Below are positions 18,278-27,492 of a stretch of 64,000 nucleotides of DNA, one piece after another (positions within the stretch are counted from its first letter, which is position 1; every line of letters starts with the position of its first letter). The stretch is from Marine Group II euryarchaeote MED-G38 (GTDB lineage Archaea; Thermoplasmatota; Poseidoniia; Poseidoniales; Thalassarchaeaceae): positions 1 to 64,000 of the forward strand of contig NTJP01000003.1 in the NCBI GenBank assembly GCA_002457145.1, read 5' to 3'. The notes beneath the pieces are model-generated. The model saw only the letters and a list, made by a program, of their open reading frames with translations. It made no database searches and had not been told where the DNA came from. A program made the position numbers and the translations under genes.

Positions 18278-19246
18278 ATGCCCGATTATATCGTGATTAA
18301 TGTGAAGGATAACACATCCCTTCCCGATGTAGATAAAGCACCTCTTATTCTAGATGTAGAGTTTTTAGAAACTGAAGAGAATATCGATATCACAATTTTA
18401 GATTCTTTCGAAGAAGTTCATACATCAAAAAAATATGGAGCAGTAGAATTACCTAAATCACTAAGTAGCCCAAGGGAAAGAGCCCGAGTAGTTACAGTAA
18501 TTAATCAAAAAGGTGGAGTCGGAAAAACAACTACAGTAATCAATGTAGCAGCCCAATTGGCTCTCCGTGGCCACAATATTTTGGTAATTGATTCTGATTC
18601 CCAAGGTAATTGTGCAACTGGCCTTGGTGTTGATAAAAGCAAAGTTCGTGAAACAACTAGAGATCTAATCCTTAATCCTGAAACGGCTATCAGCGCACGC
18701 CATGCAACCGCTGTCGATAAATTACATTTAATTGTAGGCGATAAGAATCTGATTGGTTTAGAACAAGAAATGCTTAGGCAATTAGGGCGAGAAAAACGTT
18801 TATCTGAGGCTTTAGAGCCTTTACTACCTCATTATGATATCATTCTTATTGATACGCCACCTTCATTAGGATTAGTTACAATAAATGCATTGGTAGCTAG
18901 CGATGGTCTAATTATCCCTGTTCAAACAGAATATTTTGCTTTAGAAGGTCTCGCTTTAATGTCTGGAACTATTAGAGAAGTAAGAAATTTATTGAACCCC
19001 AGGCTTGGCGTCGATGGCGTTATTCTAACTATGCATTCATCAACACAACTAAATCAACAAGTTGCGAACGAAATCATAGACTATTTTCCAGAATTGATTG
19101 TTAAACCTGCAGTTAGGAGAAATATCAAGTTAGCCGAAGCTCCAAGTCATGGAATTCCTATTCATTTGTATGATCCTAAAAGTGCGGGCGGCAAGGATTA
19201 TCAAGAAATTGCTTCTGTTTTATCTCGACGCTGGAGTTTAATTTAA
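18278..19246 (+). CDS. parA: ParA/Soj-type partition ATPase
   Basis: A deviant Walker A INQKGGVGKTTTVINVAAQ is followed by IDSDSQGNCATG and Walker B IILIDTPPSLGL. The C-terminal core AVRRNIKLAEAPSHG is typical of chromosomal ParA/Soj. A poorly conserved extension of about 70 residues precedes the ATPase. ParA forms ATP dimers on DNA and is stimulated by the N-terminal tail of ParB. No complete parB follows; the next gene begins at the very next base and encodes a membrane protein with a ParB-like N-terminus. Confidence 0.93.
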   Translation: MPDYIVINVKDNTSLPDVDKAPLILDVEFLETEENIDITILDSFEEVHTSKKYGAVELPKSLSSPRERARVVTVINQKGGVGKTTTVINVAAQLALRGHNILVIDSDSQGNCATGLGVDKSKVRETTRDLILNPETAISARHATAVDKLHLIVGDKNLIGLEQEMLRQLGREKRLSEALEPLLPHYDIILIDTPPSLGLVTINALVASDGLIIPVQTEYFALEGLALMSGTIREVRNLLNPRLGVDGVILTMHSSTQLNQQVANEIIDYFPELIVKPAVRRNIKLAEAPSHGIPIHLYDPKSAGGKDYQEIASVLSRRWSLI

Positions 19247-20203
19247 ATGAAAAAAAGTGCATTGGGCAGAGGCTTAAATTCTATGTCAAGTCTCACCGAG
19301 GATGGACCAAATCTCTCAAGTTTCATCAGAAATAAAGATGAAAAATCACCAACTGATTCTCCAAGTATTGCTATACTTTGGATGATATTTGGTAGTGTTT
19401 GTTTTGGTACTATGAACGCACTAGTTAAATGGACATCAGTAGATGCAGATGTTTGGATGATAATTTTTATGCGATCATCTGTGATTGCTATAATTGTTGC
19501 ACTATATGCAAAAGCCAACTCTGTAAATTTAAAGCCTAATGATTCAAAAACAATGTTTCTAAGATGCTTAGCAGGTTTAATTGCAATGATATTGTATTTT
19601 TCAGCATTATCTAGGATACCCATAGGACAAGCGGTTACATTACAATATACTGCACCACTATTTGTTGCCCTGTTGTCGGGTAGAATAATTAGAGAGCAAG
19701 TTTCGAAGCCTGTTTTATTATTACTAATAACTTCTTTCTTTGGAATAATACTTGTAGTATCTCCCGGCACTGGAAATTTAGAACCAGATGCATTACTTGC
19801 TTTAGGGTCAGGTTTTTTTGCAGCTATTGCATATATCTATGTTAGGAAACTACGTCATACAGACTCACCCTCTTCAGTAGTTTTTTGGTTCGCTACTTTT
19901 TCTGTCATAGGTAGTATAATTCAAGCAGCCCCTAATCTTTTATCCTTGAGTGTAGAAACCATAGCTGCATTAATAGGAATTGGAATTGGTGCTGGAGGTG
20001 GACAAGTTGGAATAACAATGGCGTATCACAAAGCTAACGCAGCATGGGTTAGTGCATTCTCCTATCTTACTGTTATCGTAGCAACATTTTATGGATATAT
20101 TATTTTTGATGAGAGTTTAACGAATACAAACCTAATTGGAGGTATTTTAATAATTTTTTCTGGCATATCACTGGCTCTCTTACCGCCTTCAAATAAAAAA
20201 TAA
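19247..20203 (+). CDS. EamA/DMT transporter with ParB-like N-terminal tail
   Basis: Residues about 42-315 contain about ten hydrophobic helices in two EamA repeats (SVCFGTMNALVKW, then LALGSGFFAAIAYIYVR), the drug/metabolite transporter fold. The first residues, MKKSALGRGLNSMSSL, closely resemble the start of ParB/Spo0J proteins, where the LGRGL motif activates ParA. The ATG abuts the parA stop codon with no gap. The tail is predicted cytoplasmic. The transported substrate is unknown. A start at Met13 would remove the tail, but the abutting ATG is better placed for coupling. Confidence 0.85.
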   Translation: MKKSALGRGLNSMSSLTEDGPNLSSFIRNKDEKSPTDSPSIAILWMIFGSVCFGTMNALVKWTSVDADVWMIIFMRSSVIAIIVALYAKANSVNLKPNDSKTMFLRCLAGLIAMILYFSALSRIPIGQAVTLQYTAPLFVALLSGRIIREQVSKPVLLLLITSFFGIILVVSPGTGNLEPDALLALGSGFFAAIAYIYVRKLRHTDSPSSVVFWFATFSVIGSIIQAAPNLLSLSVETIAALIGIGIGAGGGQVGITMAYHKANAAWVSAFSYLTVIVATFYGYIIFDESLTNTNLIGGILIIFSGISLALLPPSNKK

Positions 20204-20204
20204 C

Positions 20205-20771
20205 TTATGTTTGAAATCTTCTCCAAAGCACCATTGTAAAAACAGACATAAGTGCAATTAATGATACAATTTTCGAGTAGGCTACGATCTTTGATTCATT
20301 ACTTTCAGAGTTGCAAGACTCATCTATTCCGCCCCATTCTTCACCATCAAACCAACAATTAGACCATACTTTCCAACCAAAACCACTTTCGGGAAAACTT
20401 TGCTCATCTCCATCACTCCAATTCATTTTTATACGCCAATTAATATAGCTGGCATCATCGTCTATATTTACCGACCCAACTAATTTACTTTCCTCATTTG
20501 ATACCCAGTCTTGATTATTTTCTGGAGGATAACAAACTCCAGTATTTATACAAATTTGTGTTACCCACGTGACTTGGGTTCCATTAGCAGATGTTTCTGA
20601 ATCTAACTCTAATTCGATTTCAAAAGACTCTGATGCAAAGGCTAAGTCGTCATAACTCATAGAATTTAATCCAGTTCCTTCAAGACTCATTTCTTCATTA
20701 ATTCCCCCCGAACCTCCTGATACACTTGATAAAAAAATTAACACAACACCTGACACGATAAGCATGCGCAT
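20205..20771 (-). CDS. Predicted secreted, membrane-anchored protein
   Basis: A signal peptide (MRMLIVSGVVLIFLSSVSGG) begins the protein and a single C-terminal helix (IVSLIALMSVFTMVLW) ends it before a basic tail RRFQT, which suggests a surface protein anchored at its C-terminus. The middle is acidic, with paired Cys (ICINTGVCYPPEN and NCWFDGEEWGGIDESCN). No known domain was recognised. The ATG at 20771 gives the best signal peptide; an in-frame ATG at 20798 exists. It lies downstream of the PUA gene. Confidence 0.65.
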   Translation of the reverse strand: MRMLIVSGVVLIFLSSVSGGSGGINEEMSLEGTGLNSMSYDDLAFASESFEIELELDSETSANGTQVTWVTQICINTGVCYPPENNQDWVSNEESKLVGSVNIDDDASYINWRIKMNWSDGDEQSFPESGFGWKVWSNCWFDGEEWGGIDESCNSESNESKIVAYSKIVSLIALMSVFTMVLWRRFQT

Positions 20772-20811
20772 GTTAATCCGTACCTCTACAAAACACATTA
20801 ATACTCTTGAT

Positions 20812-21315
20812 TCAAGTTTCTAATTCCCATAATTCATCACCGATCCAATGTATTGTTTGTATGGCCTTACCTTTTGTCATTTCTATCATTTCATTTCCAT
20901 CGACCATTGCAATTCCAATGGCCAGCGGTTTACCATGTTGTTGATCTTTTATCCATATCAAATCTCCTGATTTTAGTGATATGTCTGTTAGGTGAACGCC
21001 AGCACCCATACAATCAGCTCCATTCATCAAAAAAGGTATCGCACCATGATCTACTGCAGCCCATTTAATTTCCGGCAACCACTCTAAAATTCCTCTAATC
21101 GTTGGAAACCATGATTTACCATTTTCAGTACTCACTTGGAATGCTAAAATTACTCTATCTATCAATAATACATCTTTATCATCAAAATTTGCTTTTTCTA
21201 AAAATCTATCAGAAATATCAAATTCAACTCCGATTTTTTTTTCTATTTCATTGATTATACTTTTCACTTGTTTATATCTAACAGGTGTCCGTCGCCTTAA
21301 CTTCTTCTCACTCAC
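20812..21315 (-). CDS. PUA-domain RNA-binding protein (MCT-1/Tma20-like)
   Basis: The N-terminal part resembles the pre-PUA domain of MCT-1-type proteins. The C-terminal part is a PUA domain with VDHGAIPFLMNGADCMGAGV, aligning with the MCTS1/Tma20 core, then GDLIWIKDQQHGKPLAIG. Relatives bind the ribosome and help start or recycle translation. The GTG start is at 21315. It is divergent from the S8e gene. Confidence 0.85.
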   Translation of the reverse strand: MSEKKLRRRTPVRYKQVKSIINEIEKKIGVEFDISDRFLEKANFDDKDVLLIDRVILAFQVSTENGKSWFPTIRGILEWLPEIKWAAVDHGAIPFLMNGADCMGAGVHLTDISLKSGDLIWIKDQQHGKPLAIGIAMVDGNEMIEMTKGKAIQTIHWIGDELWELET

Positions 21316-21416
21316 ACTGTGCCGTCCAAATACTACAAAATAACATCTCTTATCCTAAATATCAAAATATTACTTTTGCCAATCCTTTGAAATAAGGGGG
21401 GACGGTCGGCGGAGGG

Positions 21417-21812
21417 ATGGCAAAGTGGCATGGCATATCTCGTCGTAAACCAAGCGGAGGTCGATTGAAGCGTCCAAGTCGTTACCGAGGAAAGCGTAAA
21501 ACAGAGATTTCAAGTGAAAATCAGTTCGCTTTTGTTGGTGAGAAAGACGCTCGTAAATTATATCGTAAAACTGCTGGTTCACAGACAGTAAGAGTACTTT
21601 CAATCAAAAATATTAATGTAAACAAACCCAAAGAGGGAAAAACAGTACGTGCTCAAATAACAAATGTAATTAGAAATGATGCTGATACGAACTATGTTCG
21701 ACGTAATATTGTAACCAAAGGAGCAATAGTTGAAACCGATGTAGGTCAAGTTAGAGTTACCAGTCGCCCAGGGATGCATGGAGTAGTTAGTGGTATTCTC
21801 CTTGAAGAATAA
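21417..21812 (+). CDS. rps8e: Ribosomal protein S8e
   Basis: The protein has the full S8e layout: a basic N-terminus MAKWHGISRRKPSGGRLK, the middle RKLYRKTAGSQTVRVLS, and a C-terminal GAIVETDVGQVRVTSRPG. It is a small-subunit protein shared by archaea and eukaryotes. A G-rich stretch (GGAGGG) touches the ATG, too close for a normal Shine-Dalgarno. The SRP19 gene follows 50 nt later. Confidence 0.96.
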   Translation: MAKWHGISRRKPSGGRLKRPSRYRGKRKTEISSENQFAFVGEKDARKLYRKTAGSQTVRVLSIKNINVNKPKEGKTVRAQITNVIRNDADTNYVRRNIVTKGAIVETDVGQVRVTSRPGMHGVVSGILLEE

Positions 21813-21862
21813 ATTTCACGAAGAACTCAAATTAATAGTACCCTTAGGGTGTTATTAGTAGC

Positions 21863-22303
21863 ATGACCCGCGACCCTACCAAAATGAAGATTTGGACACG
21901 TTATTTTGATTCTAAATTATCTAGATCAGAAGGTAGAAGAGTTCCAAAAGAAGCTAGTATACCAAATCCCTCGCTTGAAGGCGTATTATGGGCTAGTAGA
22001 GATGCAGGAATAAACAGAACCAAGAAGGTAGAAAATATTAGCCATCCATCCAGGCCTTATTCAAAGGAAGGAATGTTGATTTTATCCACAAAAGATGCAC
22101 TATTAGCAACAAATGCAGAAAGTAAAGAAGGAGTATTGCAATCCATAGGTCTGAGGCTTAGAAAGAATTTTATTGATGCAAAATCAGACCAAAAACAAAA
22201 TATAAATAATAAAAATAATAATTCAAGACAAAAATTCTCTCAACGTAAATCGTTCAAGAATAAATCCAAATCTGCAAACCGAAGGAATAAATTTGGACGT
22301 TAA
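21863..22303 (+). CDS. srp19: Signal recognition particle protein SRP19
   Basis: The SRP19 core is visible (KIWTRYFDSKLSRSEGRRVP, then GVLWASRDAGI). It binds SRP RNA and prepares it for SRP54. The C-terminus is a basic Asn/Lys tail from about residue 110, likely disordered and RNA-binding. The stop codon overlaps the convergent ilvE stop by 4 nt. A second ATG at 21884 would shorten the start by seven residues. Confidence 0.92.
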   Translation: MTRDPTKMKIWTRYFDSKLSRSEGRRVPKEASIPNPSLEGVLWASRDAGINRTKKVENISHPSRPYSKEGMLILSTKDALLATNAESKEGVLQSIGLRLRKNFIDAKSDQKQNINNKNNNSRQKFSQRKSFKNKSKSANRRNKFGR

Positions 22304-23328
22304 ATATCCAATTCTAGTAACCAATTAAATTTATCCGGTGACCTTTTCTCTTGGATTGCAACTAATGAATCATAAATTTCTCTCGTTATTTTGCCAACTC
22401 CTCCATTGCTAAACTCTACTACTCTTTTTCCATGTTTTATGGACCCAATTGAAGAAACAACTGCTGCTGTACCTGCACAAAAACATTCATCTGCTTCTAA
22501 AGCATATTCTACATCGATCTTCTCTTCTCTGACCTCATATCCCTTTGATCTGGCTATTTCTATTATCGATAATCTTGTAATTCCTCCAAGAATAGTTCCT
22601 GTTAATTCTGGTGTTGAAATTATATTGTCTTTAATACAAAAAAAGTTTGCTGCTCCTACTTCTTCTATGTATTTATTATTTATGGCATCTAGATAAATTA
22701 TTTCGGCAAAACCTTCTTCTTTGGCTTTCTTAGATGGAACCATGCCGGGGGCGTAATTACCAATTGCTTTTACTCCTCCTGAACCACCTGGCGCAGCTCG
22801 ATGGTGTTCTTCAGATATCTTTAATGAGGTAGGCTCCAATCCTCCTTTAAAATAAGGTCCTACAGGAGAGACATATACCAAGAATGTGTATTCAGGAGCC
22901 GGTGCAACTCCTAAAATAGGGCCGCTACCCATTAGCAGTGGACGAATATATAGAGTACCTTTTCCTATTGGAGGTATCCATCTTGCATTTTCTTTCACAG
23001 TTTGGATTACCGCATCAAGAAATATCTCTTCAGGAACTTCCGGCATACCTAACCTTCTAGCGCCCTTTTGCATCCTCTTTGCATTCTCTTGAGGGCGAAA
23101 TAATACTACACTACCGTCTACTGTCCTATATGCCTTCATACCTTCAAATAATCCTTGTCCGTAATTTAGAACTCCAGCCGCAGGAGATATGTTCAAATTT
23201 TGAAAGTCTTGAATTACACCTTTTGACCATTTATCATCCTTTTTACATATTGAAATATACATTTTATCAGTTTCTCTGAAACTGAAAGTCATGTTTTCCC
23301 AATCAATATCCGTTTTATCTTTTCCCAT
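22300..23328 (-). CDS. ilvE: Branched-chain amino-acid aminotransferase
   Basis: This class IV PLP aminotransferase has LNYGQGLFEGMKAYR, RPLLMGSGP, the PLP Lys in GGSGGVKAIGNYAPG, and EVGAANFFCIKDN. It resembles the longer BCAT type that also occurs in eukaryotes. It carries out the last step of Val, Leu and Ile synthesis. The frame reaches a GTG at 23355, but a TATA-like CTATATAAT at 23344-23352 lies inside that extension and about 20-24 nt before the ATG at 23328, so the ATG is preferred and the mRNA is probably leaderless. Confidence 0.93.
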   Translation of the reverse strand: MGKDKTDIDWENMTFSFRETDKMYISICKKDDKWSKGVIQDFQNLNISPAAGVLNYGQGLFEGMKAYRTVDGSVVLFRPQENAKRMQKGARRLGMPEVPEEIFLDAVIQTVKENARWIPPIGKGTLYIRPLLMGSGPILGVAPAPEYTFLVYVSPVGPYFKGGLEPTSLKISEEHHRAAPGGSGGVKAIGNYAPGMVPSKKAKEEGFAEIIYLDAINNKYIEEVGAANFFCIKDNIISTPELTGTILGGITRLSIIEIARSKGYEVREEKIDVEYALEADECFCAGTAAVVSSIGSIKHGKRVVEFSNGGVGKITREIYDSLVAIQEKRSPDKFNWLLELDI

Positions 23329-23453
23329 GACTGGCCACTCCAAATTATATAGCACGGAAAGGAGTATCCTTTCAATAATTCCTATCGATATCCCTTAATA
23401 CGACTCTTACATAACTCATTAATACTTTTAATACAACTCAGGCACTCCCTTGA
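23329..23453. promoter_or_regulatory. Divergent promoters for ilvE and polB
   Basis: The spacer holds two outward-facing promoters. On the minus strand, CTATATAAT lies upstream of the ilvE ATG. On the plus strand, TTTTAATA (about 23426-23433) lies about 24-27 nt before the polB ATG at 23454. Both distances fit leaderless transcripts. No other element was seen. Confidence 0.55.
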
Positions 23454-26090
23454 ATGAAATTAGACATGTTGTGGGAAGAAGAGATGTGTATTATCTCTGG
23501 AGATAATCGTAGTTGGCAAGATGAAGAAACACCTAAAACAGTTATTGAGTTATGGTGTAGGGCTAAATCAGGTCATTCTGTATTAGTATTGGTAAATGGT
23601 CTTAGGCCTTACATGGAAATATTCGATCCTAATATTTCCCATAATTCCACAGAAAAAAATCTTTCCTTAGATTTTGTTGAAAGAATGAAAGAAGTAGACG
23701 GTCCGCCAGAATCAGTTGGAAATAAGCTATTTGAAGGTGAAATGAAGGAATTTTGGAGGATTTATGTTTGTGAAACATGGTCTGTACCAAAATTAAGAGA
23801 TAAATTAAAGAAATTAGGTTGGGTTGTGACTAGTGCAGATATTAATTTTGCTCAACGTTTGTTACTTGATTGCGATCTTGGCCCACATATCAAAGTCAAA
23901 GGAAGTGTATTGTGGGCTGACATAAGATCACCAGACGAAGCTAAAAATAACAGTAATAGTGATTCTCAAATAGCAAATAAAAATATCAAAAAAGTTGGTG
24001 GTGCAGGCATCTATCCTGTTGATATGATAATTTCATGTACGTTTGACTGTTTGGAAAAAACATTACCCTTCCCAACTCCATTTGTTACTTTTTCTTTCGA
24101 TTTAGAAACTAGTATTAAGACCAATGAAATTCTTTGTGCTGCTGCTGTTATTCAGAGAGATAATGAAAGGTCTGAACACACTTTTACAGGCGATGAAGAA
24201 AATATAATGAAAGGCCTGACCAATCTTATCAGGTCCGAAGATCCTGATATCATAACTGGATATAATATAGATAACTTTGATTTACCTAGAATGAAAGAAC
24301 GTGCCGAGGATTTATATGGTAAACAGAAATTTAAGTTATCACAATTAAATGGATGGGGACGGGTTCCATTAATTGAGAATGAAACAAAAAGATTACTTCC
24401 AGAGAGAAGGCAAAATAGAGTTTGGCGAATTCCTGGTCGTATACCTCTTGATGCTTGGTGGCAGGCACGTCAAACACTGAGGCCTCAAAGAGAATCTCTG
24501 CGTTATGTTTCTCAATTACTTTGGCCCGATGACGACGAGATGCATAAATTAGACATAGACTCGAGTCAAATGGACCGTGAGTGGGAAGAACGTCCAGAAG
24601 AAGTATTGGAATATTGTGTTAGGGATACAATTATTCCTATAGATATCCTAAATAAATTACAATCAATCGGGCGTAAAGAGGCATTAGCCTCGGTTTCTAT
24701 GACAACAGTAGATATCGCAGCAACAGCGACTACTAGTTGGTGGATAGACTCTCTTGTAATCCGATTAGCAGATCGTTCTGGAATAGCTATTCCAATGACT
24801 AAATCCGGACCAAGGAGAAGAGATCAGATTGCTGGAGGTTATGTTCACGAGGTGGAAGCAGGAATGAGGCCATGGATTGCTGTTTTAGATTTTAAATCAA
24901 TGTATCCTTCAATTATGATTTCAAATAATATCTGTTCGACAACTTTGGTAAGAAATGAGAAAGATAATTCAGAAGAAGATAATATATCTCCAATAACTAA
25001 TACTAGATATATTTCCAGTAACAATAGGAAAGGATTAGTTCCACAATTATTAGAGCATTTGATGCAAAGTCGTGACTTACATAAAGCAGCCTATAAAAAA
25101 GCAAACGAAGAAGGAAATGAAGAACAATCATTTTTACAGGACCAACTACAATATGCGGTTAAAATCTTAATGAATTCTTTTTATGGCGTCTTTGCATCCA
25201 GTTTTTATCGATTCACAGATCCAAAATTAGGTGCTAGCATAACTGAATGGGCTAGACACAATATCAAGGAAATAATAAGACAATTAGATGATGAAGGTAA
25301 GCATGTAGTTTATTCAGATACAGATTCTATTTTTGTTCAGGCACCTGTCAGTAATGAAGCACCTACTAGTAGACCAAAATCTGATCAATTAAGTATTGAT
25401 TCTTGGAAAGATGCAAAAGACACCACTCTTGATTTTGGTAAAAAATTAGCTACTCGTTTTAGTAAAGAAGGTGCAGAACTAGAATTTGAAACCGCATTAT
25501 CTGCATTTTTTAGCCATGGAGCCAAAAAGAGATATGTTGGAAGAGTTGTATGGCCTCGTGAAGAATTACTCATTAGGGGATATGAGGTTAGACGCACAGA
25601 TTCATTTGAATTATTGAGAGAAACAATGACAGAAATGTTTGAGTTGATACTTGATAACCAGTCTTGGAGCTCTGTTGAAATGACAAAAACAGTAATAGAT
25701 GATGTAAAGAGTAAAAAGATTCCAGCATCTAAATTAGTAATAAGCAGGTCTTGTAAGGGCAGATGGGATAGTAAAAATAGCAAATGGTCTTTCGATATGT
25801 ATTCTAATGAAAATTTACCTTATGTACGTGCGGCTAAAGATAGAATTAAACTTGGATTAAGTTTTACACCAGGGATGAAGGTAGGATATATCGTGTCCGA
25901 TGCTTCTTCAAGTCCAATGAAGGTTGAGCCTTGGTTAGTTGATGAATTGGGTACAAAACCTCCTGAATATGATTCAGAATATTATGCAAAGAGATTAGCG
26001 AAGGCACTTGGACGTATTACAGAAGCTTTCAATTGGAGTGAAAAAGAACTTCTTTCCGGCTCACGCCAAAAAAAGTTATTTGATTTTTAA
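23454..26090 (+). CDS. polB: Family B DNA polymerase
   Basis: The replicative polymerase is complete at 878 residues with no intein. The 3'-5' exonuclease motifs are present: FDLET (D216/E218), GYNIDNFDLPR and YCVRDT. The polymerase motifs are VLDFKSMYPSIM (about 478-489), KILMNSFYGVF (about 567-577) and YSDTDSIF (about 619-626). The sequence is somewhat longer than typical archaeal PolB, with a charged loop near 163-180. It stands alone, divergent from ilvE. Confidence 0.97.
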   Translation: MKLDMLWEEEMCIISGDNRSWQDEETPKTVIELWCRAKSGHSVLVLVNGLRPYMEIFDPNISHNSTEKNLSLDFVERMKEVDGPPESVGNKLFEGEMKEFWRIYVCETWSVPKLRDKLKKLGWVVTSADINFAQRLLLDCDLGPHIKVKGSVLWADIRSPDEAKNNSNSDSQIANKNIKKVGGAGIYPVDMIISCTFDCLEKTLPFPTPFVTFSFDLETSIKTNEILCAAAVIQRDNERSEHTFTGDEENIMKGLTNLIRSEDPDIITGYNIDNFDLPRMKERAEDLYGKQKFKLSQLNGWGRVPLIENETKRLLPERRQNRVWRIPGRIPLDAWWQARQTLRPQRESLRYVSQLLWPDDDEMHKLDIDSSQMDREWEERPEEVLEYCVRDTIIPIDILNKLQSIGRKEALASVSMTTVDIAATATTSWWIDSLVIRLADRSGIAIPMTKSGPRRRDQIAGGYVHEVEAGMRPWIAVLDFKSMYPSIMISNNICSTTLVRNEKDNSEEDNISPITNTRYISSNNRKGLVPQLLEHLMQSRDLHKAAYKKANEEGNEEQSFLQDQLQYAVKILMNSFYGVFASSFYRFTDPKLGASITEWARHNIKEIIRQLDDEGKHVVYSDTDSIFVQAPVSNEAPTSRPKSDQLSIDSWKDAKDTTLDFGKKLATRFSKEGAELEFETALSAFFSHGAKKRYVGRVVWPREELLIRGYEVRRTDSFELLRETMTEMFELILDNQSWSSVEMTKTVIDDVKSKKIPASKLVISRSCKGRWDSKNSKWSFDMYSNENLPYVRAAKDRIKLGLSFTPGMKVGYIVSDASSSPMKVEPWLVDELGTKPPEYDSEYYAKRLAKALGRITEAFNWSEKELLSGSRQKKLFDF

Positions 26091-26154
26091 TAATCCTATT
26101 TTTATTAGTACATTTGGGCGTTGGTTTAATTTTTGTTGAATGCTCGCAGACCAC

Positions 26155-27381
26155 ATGATGAAGCACTCCCGACCTCTAGCGTCCCTGCTCATAATCTTGT
26201 TAATTGCTCCAATTTTTTCTGGTTGTACAGATTTTTTTGATGAAAACGCGCCTCCAACCGTTATTATGTCTACTGATCCATCTGGTACATTAAAAGAAGG
26301 ACAATCAGTAACATTTAGTGCCGTAGGAACCTCAGACTCTGATGGTGATAGTCTGACATTTAATTGGGAATTTGGAGATGGAAACACGGGTCAAGGATTA
26401 ACTACTAGTCATACTTATTCCAGTATGGGTGAATACTTAGTTAAATTACGAGTTTCTGATGGGACCCATGAAACTACAGTAAGTAAAACAGTAAATGTAG
26501 TAAATTCTGATGCTAGAGAGCCCAAGGCAGAGATTTTTCAAGAAAAACAAGAAGACTGTGAAGGAGAAGAACCTTCCAATTCTGTAAAAGGAATACTATA
26601 CTGGGTATGTGAAGATGATAGAGATATAGATGACAGAGAAATTGTGGTTTCAGTTACTGTAACATTGGACGGCTCTCCTTCATGGGCTGGATGTGATCCA
26701 GAAGACTCAACTTGTTATGCAGAAGAATATTTAGTCAGTTACAAATGGGATTTGAATATTCACCTGGATTCGGATGGAGACGGTGATACTGAAAATGATA
26801 TTGATGCAACAGGCGAAATCTATGAATGGAAAGAAGTACCTTCTGGGGCCTTTGAGGTTAGACTGACAGTCGAGGATAATAATGGTTTTATCGATAATGT
26901 TGATTCTATGGTTTATGTCAATTACAGAGGAGTTTGGAACGACTTCGTATTGGGAAGAGTAGCCAATAATCCTCAAAGTGAGAATGCAGCCTGTGTAGAT
27001 GAAGACTATCCCTGTGAATTAACATGGTCTTTTCCGTTAAACTATGAGGACCCCAAGGATAAATTAAGATATTATAGAGCAAAATTAACCTATCCTCAGA
27101 AAGATGATGATCAGCCAATTGGCTCTATTGGAGATGATGATAACAAATTAGATATGTACTTGAAAAATGAAACAGAAGAGTCTGTTACAAATACTACTTC
27201 ACTCGGAAATGACAATAGAGATGCTGGAGATTGCAGTGGAGATGATTATTGTGTTTGGATTCAAATTGGAGGTTCAACAGTCCGTTCTTTTGAACCAGGT
27301 ACTTGGACAGTCGATGTGAAAAATGAGAAAACCCACAATACAGATGTTAAACATATGGTAATTGAACTACAATACCGATAA
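26155..27381 (+). CDS. PKD-domain lipoprotein
   Basis: A lipoprotein signal (MMKHSRPLASLLIILLIAP, then IFSGC) is followed by a PKD domain (GTSDSDGDSLTFNWEFGDG, then HTYSSMGEYLVKLRVSDG). A second, degenerate PKD-like domain has inserted Asp-rich segments (DSDGDGDTENDIDATG) that may bind calcium. Several Cys occur in the second half. It is probably a cell-surface protein facing outside. The ATG at 26155 is followed by the best signal; an in-frame ATG at 26140 exists. Confidence 0.82.
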   Translation: MMKHSRPLASLLIILLIAPIFSGCTDFFDENAPPTVIMSTDPSGTLKEGQSVTFSAVGTSDSDGDSLTFNWEFGDGNTGQGLTTSHTYSSMGEYLVKLRVSDGTHETTVSKTVNVVNSDAREPKAEIFQEKQEDCEGEEPSNSVKGILYWVCEDDRDIDDREIVVSVTVTLDGSPSWAGCDPEDSTCYAEEYLVSYKWDLNIHLDSDGDGDTENDIDATGEIYEWKEVPSGAFEVRLTVEDNNGFIDNVDSMVYVNYRGVWNDFVLGRVANNPQSENAACVDEDYPCELTWSFPLNYEDPKDKLRYYRAKLTYPQKDDDQPIGSIGDDDNKLDMYLKNETEESVTNTTSLGNDNRDAGDCSGDDYCVWIQIGGSTVRSFEPGTWTVDVKNEKTHNTDVKHMVIELQYR

Positions 27382-27492
27382 TGTGATTTGGTCGTTTTTA
27401 CGTTATACTGCTAAGATATCCTCAATTTACATATTGGGGAACGATTCATATACACCCCATTAGTCGGCGAGAATACATTAGAGGTGTATAAA

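Noticed and set aside
19243-19770. Minus-strand 175-aa ORF
   Set aside because: Antisense to the start of the DMT transporter; no signal or family, and the plus-strand gene is clear.
19247-20203. A complete ParB after parA
   Set aside because: Only the N-terminal motif is ParB-like; no HTH or CTP-binding motifs follow, only membrane helices.
23329-23355. Longer ilvE start at a GTG
   Set aside because: A TATA box lies inside this extension, so it is unlikely to be transcribed.
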